From a virus, in IMG/VR virus record IMGVR_UViG_3300028384_000183, positions 1 through 38,336 of that record: 38,336 bases of DNA. One strand, 5' to 3'. The notes under the pieces are model-generated. The model had not been told where the DNA came from and did not search any database. It saw nothing but the letters and a program-made list of their open reading frames with translations. Of the stretch, positions 22,029 through 30,825 are shown in pieces. The translations under genes and the position numbers were made by a program. Numbering within the stretch: position 1 is the first letter of the stretch; every line of letters begins with the position of its first letter.

Positions 22029-23743
22029 TTCTCTTTGATAAGATCCGCTGGAAAAACTTGCTCTCCACAGGACAGCAATTTACTGAGGTTGATCTTTCTG
22101 GAACACGATCCACACTTATCGTAGGACACAATGGAGCGGGCAAGAGTACAATTCTTGACGCTCTTTGTTTTGTTTTGTTCGGTAAACCGTTTCGGAAGAT
22201 CAATAAACCACAACTAATCAACAGTGTTAACGAACGTGAACTTTTAGTTGAAGTTGAATTTAGTATTGGTACGATAGATTATAAAGTTTGTAGAGGTCTC
22301 AAACCAAATGTGTTTGAGATCTATCGGAACGGAGATCTCATTGACCAAGACGCAGCAGCAAAAGATTACCAGAAACACCTGGAACAGAGCATTCTCAAAC
22401 TTAACTACAAGTCTTTCACTCAGGTTGTTATTCTTGGTAGTTCAACTTTTGTTCCTTTTATGCAGTTGTCTGCTGCTCATCGAAGAGAAGTTATCGAAGA
22501 TATTCTCGACATCCAAATCTTCTCGCAGATGAATACTCTTCTCAAAGAGAGGATCAAAGAAACAAAGGACGAGCAACGCCAGTGTGAGTACGAACTTGAT
22601 ATCGCTCAACAAAAGGTTGAGATGCAAGAACGTAACATCAAAAATCTGGAAGAGGTTGACAATAGTCAGACTGAGAAGAAACAAAAAAAGTTTGATGATA
22701 ACGAATCACGAATGTTTGTGATCAAAGATCAACTGAAAGATCTTGATAAAAAATGTGATACACTTACTCCACAAATTGCTGAACTAGATCGTGCCGTTGA
22801 AAAGCATGAAAAGTTCAAAGAGATACGTACTAAAATCAAACACAGATACGATGATACCTTCAAGCAGTATAATTTTTTCCTCAATAATCATTCGTGTCCT
22901 ACGTGTACCCAGACGATTGATAAAGACTTTCGCATTGATCGTCAAGCAGAACTCAATCAGAAATGTGTCGAACTCACGGACGGTCACTCAAAGATCACCC
23001 TTGATATACAAGGGCTCGCAAAAACGGTAAAAGATCTACGAGAAAAGTCGCAGCAGATTGATCAGTATCGATACGAAATTCAATCGTTAACCAAAGAGAA
23101 CACACGTCTCTTGCAAGAAAACACTGCTATCCTCACTGAGGTTGGAAGTGATGCAACAAACCTTGAACTTGAACGTCAAGAGTTGTTGCAAATCAAACAA
23201 GATCTATCTACAAAAGAAAAGTCTTGTTCTAATATCAACAAGCAATCAGATTACTTGAAGATTGTTGGTTCCTTGCTGAAAGATGATGGTATTAAATCCA
23301 AGATCATTAGCAAGTTTATTCCTCTGATCAATCAACGCATCAATAAATATCTCCACAGCATGGATTTCTACGTGAACTTCACGCTGGATGATAACTTCAA
23401 TGAAAAGATTCTTTCACGTTTTCGTGATGACTTTTCTTACGCATCTTTCTCCGAGGGAGAGAAACAAAAGATCGATCTGGCACTGCTGTTCACCTGGCGA
23501 GAAGTTGCTAAGTTGAAGAACAGTGTTTCTACTAACCTTCTATTGCTTGATGAGGTGTTTGACTCGTCTCTTGACCAGTCTGCCACTGATGAACTGATGA
23601 AAATCCTTCGCAATTTGGGTGACAACACTAACATGTTTGTTATCTCCCACAAAGGTGAAGTACTTTATGACAAGTTTGAGAAAATTATTTCGTTCGAGAA
23701 GAACGGAGACTTCTCTACCCAAGTATCCCTCTCTGAACAATGA
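22025..23743 (+). CDS. gp46: Recombination endonuclease subunit gp46 (Rad50-like)
   Basis: 572 residues (T4 gp46 560). ABC-type ATPase partner of gp47. Walker A GHNGAGKS at 34-41, a long coiled-coil with the zinc-hook CPTC at 291-294, then the signature SFSEGEKQKIDLALLF and Walker B LLLLDEVFDSSLD near the C-terminus, and a switch His in VISHKGE. All parts are in order and appear complete. It overlaps speD by four bases. Confidence 0.96.
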   Translation: MILFDKIRWKNLLSTGQQFTEVDLSGTRSTLIVGHNGAGKSTILDALCFVLFGKPFRKINKPQLINSVNERELLVEVEFSIGTIDYKVCRGLKPNVFEIYRNGDLIDQDAAAKDYQKHLEQSILKLNYKSFTQVVILGSSTFVPFMQLSAAHRREVIEDILDIQIFSQMNTLLKERIKETKDEQRQCEYELDIAQQKVEMQERNIKNLEEVDNSQTEKKQKKFDDNESRMFVIKDQLKDLDKKCDTLTPQIAELDRAVEKHEKFKEIRTKIKHRYDDTFKQYNFFLNNHSCPTCTQTIDKDFRIDRQAELNQKCVELTDGHSKITLDIQGLAKTVKDLREKSQQIDQYRYEIQSLTKENTRLLQENTAILTEVGSDATNLELERQELLQIKQDLSTKEKSCSNINKQSDYLKIVGSLLKDDGIKSKIISKFIPLINQRINKYLHSMDFYVNFTLDDNFNEKILSRFRDDFSYASFSEGEKQKIDLALLFTWREVAKLKNSVSTNLLLLDEVFDSSLDQSATDELMKILRNLGDNTNMFVISHKGEVLYDKFEKIISFEKNGDFSTQVSLSEQ

Positions 23744-24075
23744 AACACATGCTCTTTACACTCCGTGAGTGTGACGCCCAACTGCTTGACGACGAAGTAT
23801 ACATCAGAGATATGCTCTCCAACGCTGCCTCGTGTAGTGGTAGTAAGTTGTTAGGTATTCAATCCCACAAGTTTGAACCACAGGGAGTTACTGCTATTGC
23901 CATGTTGGCAGAATCGCATATCTCTATTCATACTTGGCCTGAGAAAGGAGAAGCAGTCTGTGACGCTTTTACTTGTGGAGATCACACTGATCCTCATGAG
24001 GCATTTAGTTTCATGAAGTCAGCACTTGGCAGCAAACGGTGGGTCTATGAGACCATCAAACGACCAATCGCATAA
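23740..24075 (+). CDS. speD: S-adenosylmethionine decarboxylase
   Basis: 111 residues, prokaryotic class 1B. Supplies the aminopropyl donor for spermidine synthesis. The proenzyme self-cleaves at Glu58-Ser59 (AESHISIHTWPE), Ser59 becoming the pyruvoyl group; His64 and Cys79 (FTCGD) are the expected catalytic residues. Length is normal for the subunit precursor. Polyamines may help DNA condensation in the capsid or host metabolism; that role is inferred. It is known in many cyanomyoviruses. A terminator-like hairpin follows. Confidence 0.93.
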   Translation: MKHMLFTLRECDAQLLDDEVYIRDMLSNAASCSGSKLLGIQSHKFEPQGVTAIAMLAESHISIHTWPEKGEAVCDAFTCGDHTDPHEAFSFMKSALGSKRWVYETIKRPIA

Positions 24076-24084
24076 CTGTCTACT

Positions 24085-24111
24085 GACCCCTTGGGCTTTG
24101 CCTGAGGGGTC
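24085..24111 (+). terminator. Stem-loop after speD
   Basis: GACCCCTTGGGC-TTT-GCCTGAGGGGTC forms a 12-base stem with two G-T pairs and a three-base loop. The following CTTATACTG is not a T run, so termination may be partial. Confidence 0.55.
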
Positions 24112-24118
24112 TTATACT
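24091..24118 (+). promoter_or_regulatory. Possible early promoter before the VWA protein gene
   Basis: TATACT (24113-24118) is a good -10 box; the best -35 at 16-base spacing is TTGGGC (24091-24096), weak and inside the hairpin. The start ATG follows at 24141. Confidence 0.4.
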
Positions 24119-24140
24119 GTATGCATACAAGACAAAGCAC

Positions 24141-26264
24141 ATGAACATCGAGATCAAAGGTTCCCTTGCCCGTCTGCTTGCCACTGAGAACCTGCTTGTT
24201 GAGCACAAGCAGGTCAAGACTGCATCGTTTGATGTTGAAAAGCGTGTCCTGACTCTTCCTGTCTGGGACAAAGCAAGCAATACTGTTTACAATCTGCTGG
24301 TCGGTCATGAGGTCGGTCATGCTCTCTACACTCCTAACGAAAAACTGGACGATCTGCCCTGTCCTAAGTCTTTTGTGAACGTTACCGAAGACGCTCGCAT
24401 TGAGAAACTGATGAAACGCAAGTACGCTGGTCTTGCTAAGGACTTCTATCAGGGTTATAAAGAACTGAATGCTGAGGATTTCTTCTCTATCAGGGACGAA
24501 AACCTGACCAAGATGCCTTTGATCGATCGTGTGAACCTTCACTTCAAGATCGGAGCATATTCTATGATGCCTTTCGATGCTTCTGAGGTGCCTCTGCGTG
24601 ACGCTGTGGGCGCTGCTGAGACATTTGAGGAAGCAATCGACGCTGCCAATGCTATTTTTACCTTCATGAAGGAAGAACGTGAGAAAAATAAGCAAGATGC
24701 ACCTGCCTCTCAGCAAGATGGTCAAGGTGGAGAGACTGAGGACAAGGAATGGTTCACTGATGATGATCCTATGGACCGCCCTGCCAAGAAACATGATGAT
24801 GCAGACCTAGATACTCCCTCCTATGAGACGGAAGATATTGATGACTGGGATGAACCTGGGGTCCAAGAGGGTTATGAAGAACCTTCTATCGATACAGTTA
24901 AGTCTCAGGAGTCCTTCGATAGTGCTTCTCAGTCTCTGATTGATAAGTACGCAGACGTGATCACCTATGTGGACTTCCCCAAGATCAATTTCAACAAAAT
25001 TATTGTTGATGCTGACACTGTATGGGCAGATGCTGTGGATGATTGGAGCACTAAGTACACTGAGGAAAGTCACCCCAATGCATTTGAAGAAACTGATCGA
25101 GACTTTCGAGAGTTTTGCAACAAAACTACCAAAGAAGTCAATTATTTGATCAAAGAGTTCGAGTGTCGTAAGTCTGCAACTGCACATGCTCGGTCTACTA
25201 CTGCCCGAACTGGTGTTCTTGACCTCAGCAAACTGCATACTTACAAGTACAATGATGATATCTTCCAGAAAGTCACTCGCACTTCCGAAGGTAAGAACCA
25301 TGGCATGATTTTTCTGCTTGATTGGTCTGGTTCTATGTGTGATGACATCTTTGATACTGTGAAACAGGTCATCAATCTTGCTCAGTTCTGTAAAAAGGTT
25401 GGTATTCCCTTCGATGTGTACTCTTTTGTTGTTGATGGTGGTATGTCCATCCTTAATGGTGATGCACCTGGTGATTGGGGAGATGTTTCTAGCAACAAAC
25501 CTGGTGAGTTTTACTTCGATCCACGTTTCAAACTAGTCAATTTGCTCACCAGCAGGGTTAATCAGAAGACTTTTACTGAGCACTGCAAATATCTCTATCG
25601 TACTGCTCGTTATTATGGTCGTCGTCACGTCTATGCCTTCACCCCTCAACCTCCTCGCTTCATGGGTCTTGGTGGCACTCCTCTGAATGAAGCACTGGTG
25701 GTTATGGAGTCCTACCTGGGTAAATGGCAGCGTCAGAACAACGTTGAGAAGTGTCATCTGATGGTTCTTACCGATGGTGAGGCGCAACAGTCTGCTATTT
25801 GTCGTGAAAGTAAACTGGAAGAATACACTATCCTTCCTAGTTACTACATTGACAGTCTGGTTATTCGTCGCAAAGGTCGTTATCAGAAAGCATGTCATAA
25901 CGGGATGTCAGAACTGACCAAACGACTGGTCAATGTGCTTCGTGAAGCATATCCTGAGTCCAGTATCCTTAGTTTTCGACTGACTGGGGGTGTTCGTGGT
26001 CTTAATAACTTCCTGTATACTCTTGGAGTTCTTGATCATGCAAAATATGACAAGGCATATCGTAAAGACAAGTCTATTATTGTTACTGATTCTCCTTACA
26101 CCGAATTGTATGTGATCCATTCCAATTCTTTGAACAATGAAACTGAGATGCAAGTTGCTGAGGATGCTACAAAAGCACAAATCAAGTCTGCTTTTGTCAA
26201 GTCTTTGAAGTCTAAGGGTCTGAACCGCAAGATGCTCTCTGCTTTCGTTGGACAGATCGCATAG
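24141..26264 (+). CDS. Metalloprotease-like and VWA-domain protein (CobT-like)
   Basis: 707 residues. The N-terminal part has a zinc-peptidase helix HEVGH (56-60) followed by NVTEDARIEKL (80-90), whose Glu could be the third ligand. The middle (about 195-265) is acidic and low-complexity. The C-terminal part is a von Willebrand A domain with the MIDAS DWSGSM (Asp394, Ser396, Ser398), a later GTPL and the LTDGE strand. VWA proteins of this build act with MoxR AAA+ ATPases, and the next gene is one. CobT (cobaltochelatase) is the closest paired system, but the HExxH motif suggests proteolysis or protein remodelling. It appears intact. Confidence 0.8.
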   Translation: MNIEIKGSLARLLATENLLVEHKQVKTASFDVEKRVLTLPVWDKASNTVYNLLVGHEVGHALYTPNEKLDDLPCPKSFVNVTEDARIEKLMKRKYAGLAKDFYQGYKELNAEDFFSIRDENLTKMPLIDRVNLHFKIGAYSMMPFDASEVPLRDAVGAAETFEEAIDAANAIFTFMKEEREKNKQDAPASQQDGQGGETEDKEWFTDDDPMDRPAKKHDDADLDTPSYETEDIDDWDEPGVQEGYEEPSIDTVKSQESFDSASQSLIDKYADVITYVDFPKINFNKIIVDADTVWADAVDDWSTKYTEESHPNAFEETDRDFREFCNKTTKEVNYLIKEFECRKSATAHARSTTARTGVLDLSKLHTYKYNDDIFQKVTRTSEGKNHGMIFLLDWSGSMCDDIFDTVKQVINLAQFCKKVGIPFDVYSFVVDGGMSILNGDAPGDWGDVSSNKPGEFYFDPRFKLVNLLTSRVNQKTFTEHCKYLYRTARYYGRRHVYAFTPQPPRFMGLGGTPLNEALVVMESYLGKWQRQNNVEKCHLMVLTDGEAQQSAICRESKLEEYTILPSYYIDSLVIRRKGRYQKACHNGMSELTKRLVNVLREAYPESSILSFRLTGGVRGLNNFLYTLGVLDHAKYDKAYRKDKSIIVTDSPYTELYVIHSNSLNNETEMQVAEDATKAQIKSAFVKSLKSKGLNRKMLSAFVGQIA

Positions 26265-26278
26265 TGTCCACTCTGCCC

Positions 26279-26306
26279 CTGACACTACCCCACTCTGCTC
26301 TATACT
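26279..26306 (+). promoter_or_regulatory. Early promoter before cobS-like gene
   Basis: CTGACA (26279-26284), 16-base spacer, TATACT (26301-26306); the start ATG is at 26328. Five of six bases match in each box. It allows the ATPase to be expressed separately from its VWA partner. Confidence 0.55.
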
Positions 26307-26327
26307 TAATTCATACGCAACCAACCA

Positions 26328-27410
26328 ATGCCTTTCGCTCCTGCAAACGTGACTACCGAAGACCTGATTACTTTTTTGACCAGCACCCACGGCGAGCAAG
26401 TCGGCACTGCACAACTGGTTTCTGCCTCTGATCACTTTGGTTGTTCTCTGGCAACCATCAAGAAACGTCTTGATGGATATAAAGCAGGTCGTGGCAAGTG
26501 GAATCTGACCCTTGTCGAACAACTTGAAGACACTTATACTGCTCCTGCTGCTATTAAGAACTTGGTTCCTGCTATTGACTCTAACTATGTTCCTTTTGGT
26601 AACTTCCGTGACGTAAAGAAAGTCATCAAATCTGGTATTTTCTACCCTATGTTCATCACGGGTCTCTCTGGCAACGGTAAGACCTTCGGTGTTGAGCAAG
26701 CATGTGCTTCTCTTGGTCGTGAACTTATCCGTGTAAACATTACCGTTGAAACTGATGAAGATGATCTTATTGGCGGTTTCCGCCTTGTTGATGGCAACAC
26801 CGTCTGGCACAATGGCCCAGTCATCGAGGCACTCGAACGAGGATCTGTACTGCTCCTTGATGAAATCGACCTCGCTAGTAACAAAATTCTCTGTCTCCAA
26901 TCTATCCTTGAAGGGAAAGGAGTTTACCTTAAAAAGATTGGACGATGGGTTTCTCCTGCAAGTGGATTCAACGTCATCGCCACAGCCAACACTAAGGGTA
27001 AAGGTAGTGACGACGGACGATTCGTTGGAACTAATGTGCTCAACGAAGCGTTCCTAGAACGATTCCCTCTGACCTTCGAGCAAGAGTATCCTTCTGCTAG
27101 TATTGAGGCAAAGATGCTCAACAATTACTGCTCTGAGTTGAATTGCTGCGACGACAAGTTTATCTCTAACCTGGTTTCATGGGCAGAGATCATTCGTAAG
27201 ACGTTCAAAGACGGTGGTATTGATGAGGTTATCTCTACTCGTCGTCTTGTTCATGTCATTCGTGCTTTTGCTATCTTCAACGATCGCTTGAAGGCAATCA
27301 AGATGTGTCTGAATCGTTTCGATGATGAAACCAAAGAAGCATTCCTTGAACTGTATTCCAAGATCGATGCTGATGTTGACCTTGATGACTCTAATCTTCT
27401 GAAAGACTGA
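26328..27410 (+). CDS. cobS: MoxR-type AAA+ ATPase (cyanophage CobS)
   Basis: 360 residues. Walker A GLSGNGKT (112-119), Walker B LLLDEID (175-181), sensor-like VIATANTKGKGSDDGRFVG, and the second-region Arg in ERFPLTFEQEYPS. The N-terminal 80 residues form a small helical domain (SASDHFGCSLATIKKRLDG, helix-turn-helix-like). Phage homologues are annotated as CobS, the ATPase of the aerobic cobalt chelatase, but cobN is not seen in the window; the nearby VWA/protease gene is the obvious partner. A MoxR-VWA chaperone role is the broader alternative. Confidence 0.85.
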   Translation: MPFAPANVTTEDLITFLTSTHGEQVGTAQLVSASDHFGCSLATIKKRLDGYKAGRGKWNLTLVEQLEDTYTAPAAIKNLVPAIDSNYVPFGNFRDVKKVIKSGIFYPMFITGLSGNGKTFGVEQACASLGRELIRVNITVETDEDDLIGGFRLVDGNTVWHNGPVIEALERGSVLLLDEIDLASNKILCLQSILEGKGVYLKKIGRWVSPASGFNVIATANTKGKGSDDGRFVGTNVLNEAFLERFPLTFEQEYPSASIEAKMLNNYCSELNCCDDKFISNLVSWAEIIRKTFKDGGIDEVISTRRLVHVIRAFAIFNDRLKAIKMCLNRFDDETKEAFLELYSKIDADVDLDDSNLLKD

Positions 27411-27988
27411 TGCTTTACCGTACTAAAATTCTAGATGAAAAGGGCATCAAACATGCCCTTTCTTATACTGATAGACACCTTGGTCTAGCGGAGACTCCCT
27501 ATAAACATTGCCAAGAAATCAAAGGTTGGGGAATGTCTTATGGTGCTTTCCATGCTGAGTGGTTAGATGAGCAGATTCTGATGTCAAACCATTCTAATTT
27601 GGTTATGACTTCTGGTCGTACTGGGTACACATACAAAGAGTATGGTACACTTGATAGATATGACTGGCATTCAGATGAAGTAACTTCTTCTGATGGACTC
27701 CGACTGGATGTATCTACCACATTATTTCTGACTGAACCAGACACCTATCAGGGTGGTGAGTTGGAGTTGCGTTTTGGTGACTTTTCTATTAGTATAAAGT
27801 TGCCTGCTGGGTATGCTATTATGTACCCTACTGGTCTGATTCATAGAGTCCGCCCAGTTGTCTCAGGTTCTCGCAAGGTTATTCACTGGTGGGATCAATC
27901 CAACGTACAGAATGCATTCTTGCGTGATGCTATCAACGGTGTTGATGGTAATGATCTGTATGTTTCTCAACTTGAACGTTTCTGTTAA
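27410..27988 (+). CDS. 2OG-Fe(II) oxygenase, PKHD/PiuC-like
   Basis: 192 residues. Dioxygenase using 2-oxoglutarate, O2 and Fe(II). Iron ligands H87-x-D89 (DWHSDE) and His145 (LIHRVRPV); Arg155 (GSRKV) would bind 2-oxoglutarate; FLTEPDTYQGGELEL (106-120) is the family signature. It resembles PKHD-type hydroxylases such as PiuC. Target unknown; protein or DNA modification is possible. ATG 27410 overlaps the cobS stop (TGATG). Confidence 0.85.
   Translation: MLYRTKILDEKGIKHALSYTDRHLGLAETPYKHCQEIKGWGMSYGAFHAEWLDEQILMSNHSNLVMTSGRTGYTYKEYGTLDRYDWHSDEVTSSDGLRLDVSTTLFLTEPDTYQGGELELRFGDFSISIKLPAGYAIMYPTGLIHRVRPVVSGSRKVIHWWDQSNVQNAFLRDAINGVDGNDLYVSQLERFC
27439..27461 (+). terminator. Intragenic stem-loop near the start of the oxygenase gene
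   Basis: AAAGGGCAT-CAAAC-ATGCCCTTT is a perfect nine-base stem with a five-base loop, 29 bases after the oxygenase ATG, followed by CTTATACTG as after the speD hairpin. It could attenuate transcription or translation. It lies inside codons 10-18, so chance is possible but the perfect stem is notable. Confidence 0.4.
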
Positions 27989-27990
27989 TT

Positions 27991-28275
27991 ATGAACAAAT
28001 ACAATGAGGAGCAAATCCTCAAAGAACTGAAAGAGTATATCACTTCCACTTACAATCAGCATTATTCTAATGATGGTTTTCAAACTCTGGATTTGATTGA
28101 GTCTTGTGGAGATGGTGAAGCGTTTTGTCGCAGCAATATCTTGAAGTATGCTACTCGCTATGATCGAAAGGGAACTGCTAGACGTGACATCATGAAGGTG
28201 CTACACTATGCTGTACTCCTGATGCACTTCAATGACAAAAACTCTTACCCTATCGAAGAATATCTTAATCGATGA
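27991..28275 (+). CDS. DUF3310-like protein
   Basis: 94 residues. Pattern YSNDGFQTLDLIESCGDGEAFCRSNILKYATRYDRKGTARRDIMKVLHYAVLLMHF matches the phage DUF3310 (SaV-like) family. Exact function unknown; nucleotide-metabolism roles have been suggested for the family. It overlaps the gp45 ATG (ATGA). Confidence 0.8.
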   Translation: MNKYNEEQILKELKEYITSTYNQHYSNDGFQTLDLIESCGDGEAFCRSNILKYATRYDRKGTARRDIMKVLHYAVLLMHFNDKNSYPIEEYLNR

Positions 28276-28997
28276 AATTTACTGAAACTCAACACGATGT
28301 TTTGAAAATCTTTCAATACATCAACCCTTCGATCTTGTTCAAACCTGGCAAGAAAGTTGCCACGATCTCTAACAACAAGAACATCATGGGTGTTTGCCAC
28401 TTCCGTGATCTGACTATTCCTGTTGAGGCACCCATCTATGACCTGGGTGTGTTCCAAACCACCGCTCTGATGCTTGGTGATACTGCTGACAAATTCTCTT
28501 GTGAAGTTGACTTCCAAGATAACTTTGTTCACTTGCGTCGTGGTCAAAGTCGCATGAAGTATCACTATGCTGCTAAGACCATGATCACGACTCCTCCTGA
28601 AAAGATCGTTGATCTTGGTGAACCTGTTCAGCGTCTGCGTATCCAGTATTCTGACTTGTCTAAGATGTTCTCTGCATCTGGTTTATATGCTCTGCCTGAT
28701 ATTTGCTTCACTGCACATGATGGCAAACTGGAAGCAGTCGTGACTGACAAGCGTAACTCTTCTTCTAATGTGTTCGCTATCGATCTGGGCGAAACCGAGA
28801 AAGAGTTCTGCTTCTGTGTTAAGGCAGAGAACTTCAAGGCAGCACAACCGAGTTTCTCTCGCTGCATTGAGTCCTATGACATCGAACTATATAGTCAAAA
28901 GGTTGCTAAACTGTTCGCAAACTTTAATGAGAGTTCCTCTCGTGAAGTTGAATCTCTCGAACTGATGATCGCTCTGGAACCCGACTCCGATGCCTAA
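28272..28997 (+). CDS. gp45: Sliding clamp
   Basis: 241 residues (T4 gp45 228). Ring-shaped processivity clamp for the polymerase and activator of late transcription through gp55/gp33. The layout matches T4: TQHDVLKIFQYINPSILFKPG, VEAPIYDLGVFQTTALML, PPEKIVDLGEP, then VTDKRNSSSNVFAIDLGE, FCVKAENFKAAQPSFSR, and the terminal VESLELMIALEPDSDA. It appears complete. The overlaps with both neighbours suggest one replication operon. Confidence 0.92.
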   Translation: MKFTETQHDVLKIFQYINPSILFKPGKKVATISNNKNIMGVCHFRDLTIPVEAPIYDLGVFQTTALMLGDTADKFSCEVDFQDNFVHLRRGQSRMKYHYAAKTMITTPPEKIVDLGEPVQRLRIQYSDLSKMFSASGLYALPDICFTAHDGKLEAVVTDKRNSSSNVFAIDLGETEKEFCFCVKAENFKAAQPSFSRCIESYDIELYSQKVAKLFANFNESSSREVESLELMIALEPDSDA

Positions 28998-29130
28998 GTA
29001 CGACGCCAACTGGTACGAAAAGAAAAAGGACTATGATGGTCCTCTCTACGCACCCTGGTCCAAAGTGGTTGAGGGTCGTGGTTTTGATCCAGTTGAACGT
29101 CGTAAGCAACAGAAAAATGACAAACAGTAA
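28990..29130 (+). CDS. Tiny basic hypothetical protein
   Basis: 46 residues from ATG 28990, overlapping the gp45 stop by eight bases. Composition MPKYDANWYEKKKDYDGPLYAPWSK then FDPVERRKQQKND. No family recognised; very polar with no clear hydrophobic core. The tidy coupling upstream and the overlap with the next start support translation. Confidence 0.5.
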   Translation: MPKYDANWYEKKKDYDGPLYAPWSKVVEGRGFDPVERRKQQKNDKQ

Positions 29131-29260
29131 GTCATACCTTATCCCCGTGCTGATGCTCCTAGGATGCTTTGCATTCACTATTGGGATCATTGTTGCGGGG
29201 TATTTCCATGGTAATATGAACATTGGTGCCGTCTGGCACAACTTGAATAACTTCAACTAA
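29117..29260 (+). CDS. Tiny membrane protein before gp44
   Basis: 47 residues from ATG 29117, overlapping the previous gene. One hydrophobic segment (about residues 7-30, YLIPVLMLLGCFAFTIGIIVAGYF), then HGNMNIGAVWHNLNNFN. A longer reading from 29033 lies inside the previous gene and was not chosen. Function unknown. Confidence 0.5.
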   Translation: MTNSKSYLIPVLMLLGCFAFTIGIIVAGYFHGNMNIGAVWHNLNNFN

Positions 29261-29263
29261 ATT

Positions 29264-30205
29264 ATGAATGACTTTCTTTGGGTTGAGAAGTATCGTCCAC
29301 AGGTTGTGGATGACTGCATTCTCCCCGATGCTACTCGTGATGTCTTCAAAGGTTTTCTAGAACAGGGTGAAATCCCTAACCTCCTCTTGGCAGGACCAGC
29401 AGGTATCGGAAAGACTACCATCGCTAAGGCGCTGTGCAACGAACTCGGTGCAGACTCCTATGTCATCAATGGATCTGACGAGGGAAGATTCCTAGACACT
29501 GTAAGGAACAAAGCAAAGTCTTTCGCTAGTAGCGTCTCTCTGACCGCTCAGGCGAAGCACAAGGTAATCATCATCGATGAGGCAGATAACACCACTCCCG
29601 ACGTGCAGATGCTCCTGAGGGCGTCTATTGAGGAGTTTCAGGGCGTCTGTCGTTTCATCTTCACCTGCAACTACAAGAACAGGATCATCGAACCGATCCA
29701 TTCTCGCTGTTCTGTTATTGATTTCCACGTCAAAGGTAAGGAACGTGCTGCTCTGGCATCCACCTTCTTCAAGCGAGTCCATCAGATCCTTGCTCAGGAG
29801 AACATCGAGTTTGAGATGAAGGTGGTTGCTGAGGTTGTGCAGCAACACTTCCCCGACTTCCGTCGCACTCTCAATGAGTTGCAGAAGTATGGTTCTAAGG
29901 GTAAGATTGACGTTGGTATCCTTGGCAATAGTGGTGAGGTCAGCATTGATGATCTTGTTAAATACCTGAAAGGTAGAGAGTTCACCAACATGAAGAAGTG
30001 GGTGGTTGCTAATCTGGACAACGAACCACAAGCAATCATGCGACGTGTCTACGATGCCCTCTACACCCACATGGAACCAAAGAGTATCCCTGAGGCAGTC
30101 CTTGTTATTGGTGAGTACCAGTATAAGTCTCAGTTTGTGGTTGACCAGGAGATCAATCTGGTTGCATTTATGACTGAACTAATGATGAGGTGTGAATTCA
30201 AATGA
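29264..30205 (+). CDS. gp44: Clamp loader large subunit
   Basis: 313 residues (T4 gp44 319). AAA+ ATPase that with gp62 opens and loads the gp45 clamp. Begins FLWVEKYRPQVVDDCILP; Walker A GPAGIGKT (44-51), DEAD at 105-108, an SRC box (HSRCSVIDF) holding the arginine finger, and a C-terminal collar helical domain. The separation from gp62 by two extra genes is unusual compared with T4, where 44 and 62 are adjacent. It overlaps the next ATG (30202). Confidence 0.95.
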   Translation: MNDFLWVEKYRPQVVDDCILPDATRDVFKGFLEQGEIPNLLLAGPAGIGKTTIAKALCNELGADSYVINGSDEGRFLDTVRNKAKSFASSVSLTAQAKHKVIIIDEADNTTPDVQMLLRASIEEFQGVCRFIFTCNYKNRIIEPIHSRCSVIDFHVKGKERAALASTFFKRVHQILAQENIEFEMKVVAEVVQQHFPDFRRTLNELQKYGSKGKIDVGILGNSGEVSIDDLVKYLKGREFTNMKKWVVANLDNEPQAIMRRVYDALYTHMEPKSIPEAVLVIGEYQYKSQFVVDQEINLVAFMTELMMRCEFK

Positions 30206-30825
30206 TGAAGAAGCATGGTCTGTTCCCAACAGACGTATATGAGTTTCGTCTTGATGATGAAGATATGTGGATGGCGGATCAGGCTCTTGACTTTATCAAG
30301 AATCTTGAAATGTCTATGTATAATTACCCTGCTGGTGTTAGAACCAGTCGGGGAGATATACATAAAGAGGAACCTATGGAACCTCTAATTGAATTCTTTC
30401 ACGACTGTTTGGAATTCATTAGGTGCGATCTTGCTCTCCAAGTTGAGGACCTTAAAATCTCTCTTGCTTGGGCGAACTGGGCACCTGGTCAGTCAGGTGC
30501 TGGTCATCCTCTTCATCGTCATCCTTATTCTTATCTCTCTGGGGTATTCTATTTCACAGAAGGAAGTAATACTGTCTTTCAAGACCCTGTTGATATCCGC
30601 AATCTTGATACCTTGGAGATTATTAGGGATCACTTCGATGGACCCTATGAAAAGTTTCAGGCAGAACCTGGTAAACTTCTTGTCTTCCCTGGATGGTTGA
30701 GGCATTACAGCGAACCACAGTCAGGTGTTGATGATCGGTTTACAATGTCATTTAACGCCCTTCCCCATGGTGCAGTCAATGCTGGACCTCAGGGAGTTCC
30801 CATGGCACAAATTAATGTATTATGA
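30202..30825 (+). CDS. 2OG-Fe(II) oxygenase, TIGR02466-like
   Basis: 207 residues. Double-stranded beta-helix dioxygenase: WANWAPGQSGAGHPLHRHPYSYLSGVFYF (His102, His105, His107), a middle FQDPVDIRNL, then LLVFPGWLRHYSEP (His168) and RFTMSFNALP (Arg179). The spacing fits the family of putative 2OG-Fe(II) oxygenases common in marine phages. It is a different subfamily from the protein at 27410. Substrate unknown. ATGA overlaps on both sides bind it to gp44 and the methyltransferase. Confidence 0.8.
   Translation: MMKKHGLFPTDVYEFRLDDEDMWMADQALDFIKNLEMSMYNYPAGVRTSRGDIHKEEPMEPLIEFFHDCLEFIRCDLALQVEDLKISLAWANWAPGQSGAGHPLHRHPYSYLSGVFYFTEGSNTVFQDPVDIRNLDTLEIIRDHFDGPYEKFQAEPGKLLVFPGWLRHYSEPQSGVDDRFTMSFNALPHGAVNAGPQGVPMAQINVL

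Noticed and set aside
25908-26900. Minus-strand open frame of 330 codons across the VWA and cobS genes
   Set aside because: It spans the promoter and both coding regions, has no start signal, and its protein has no family features.
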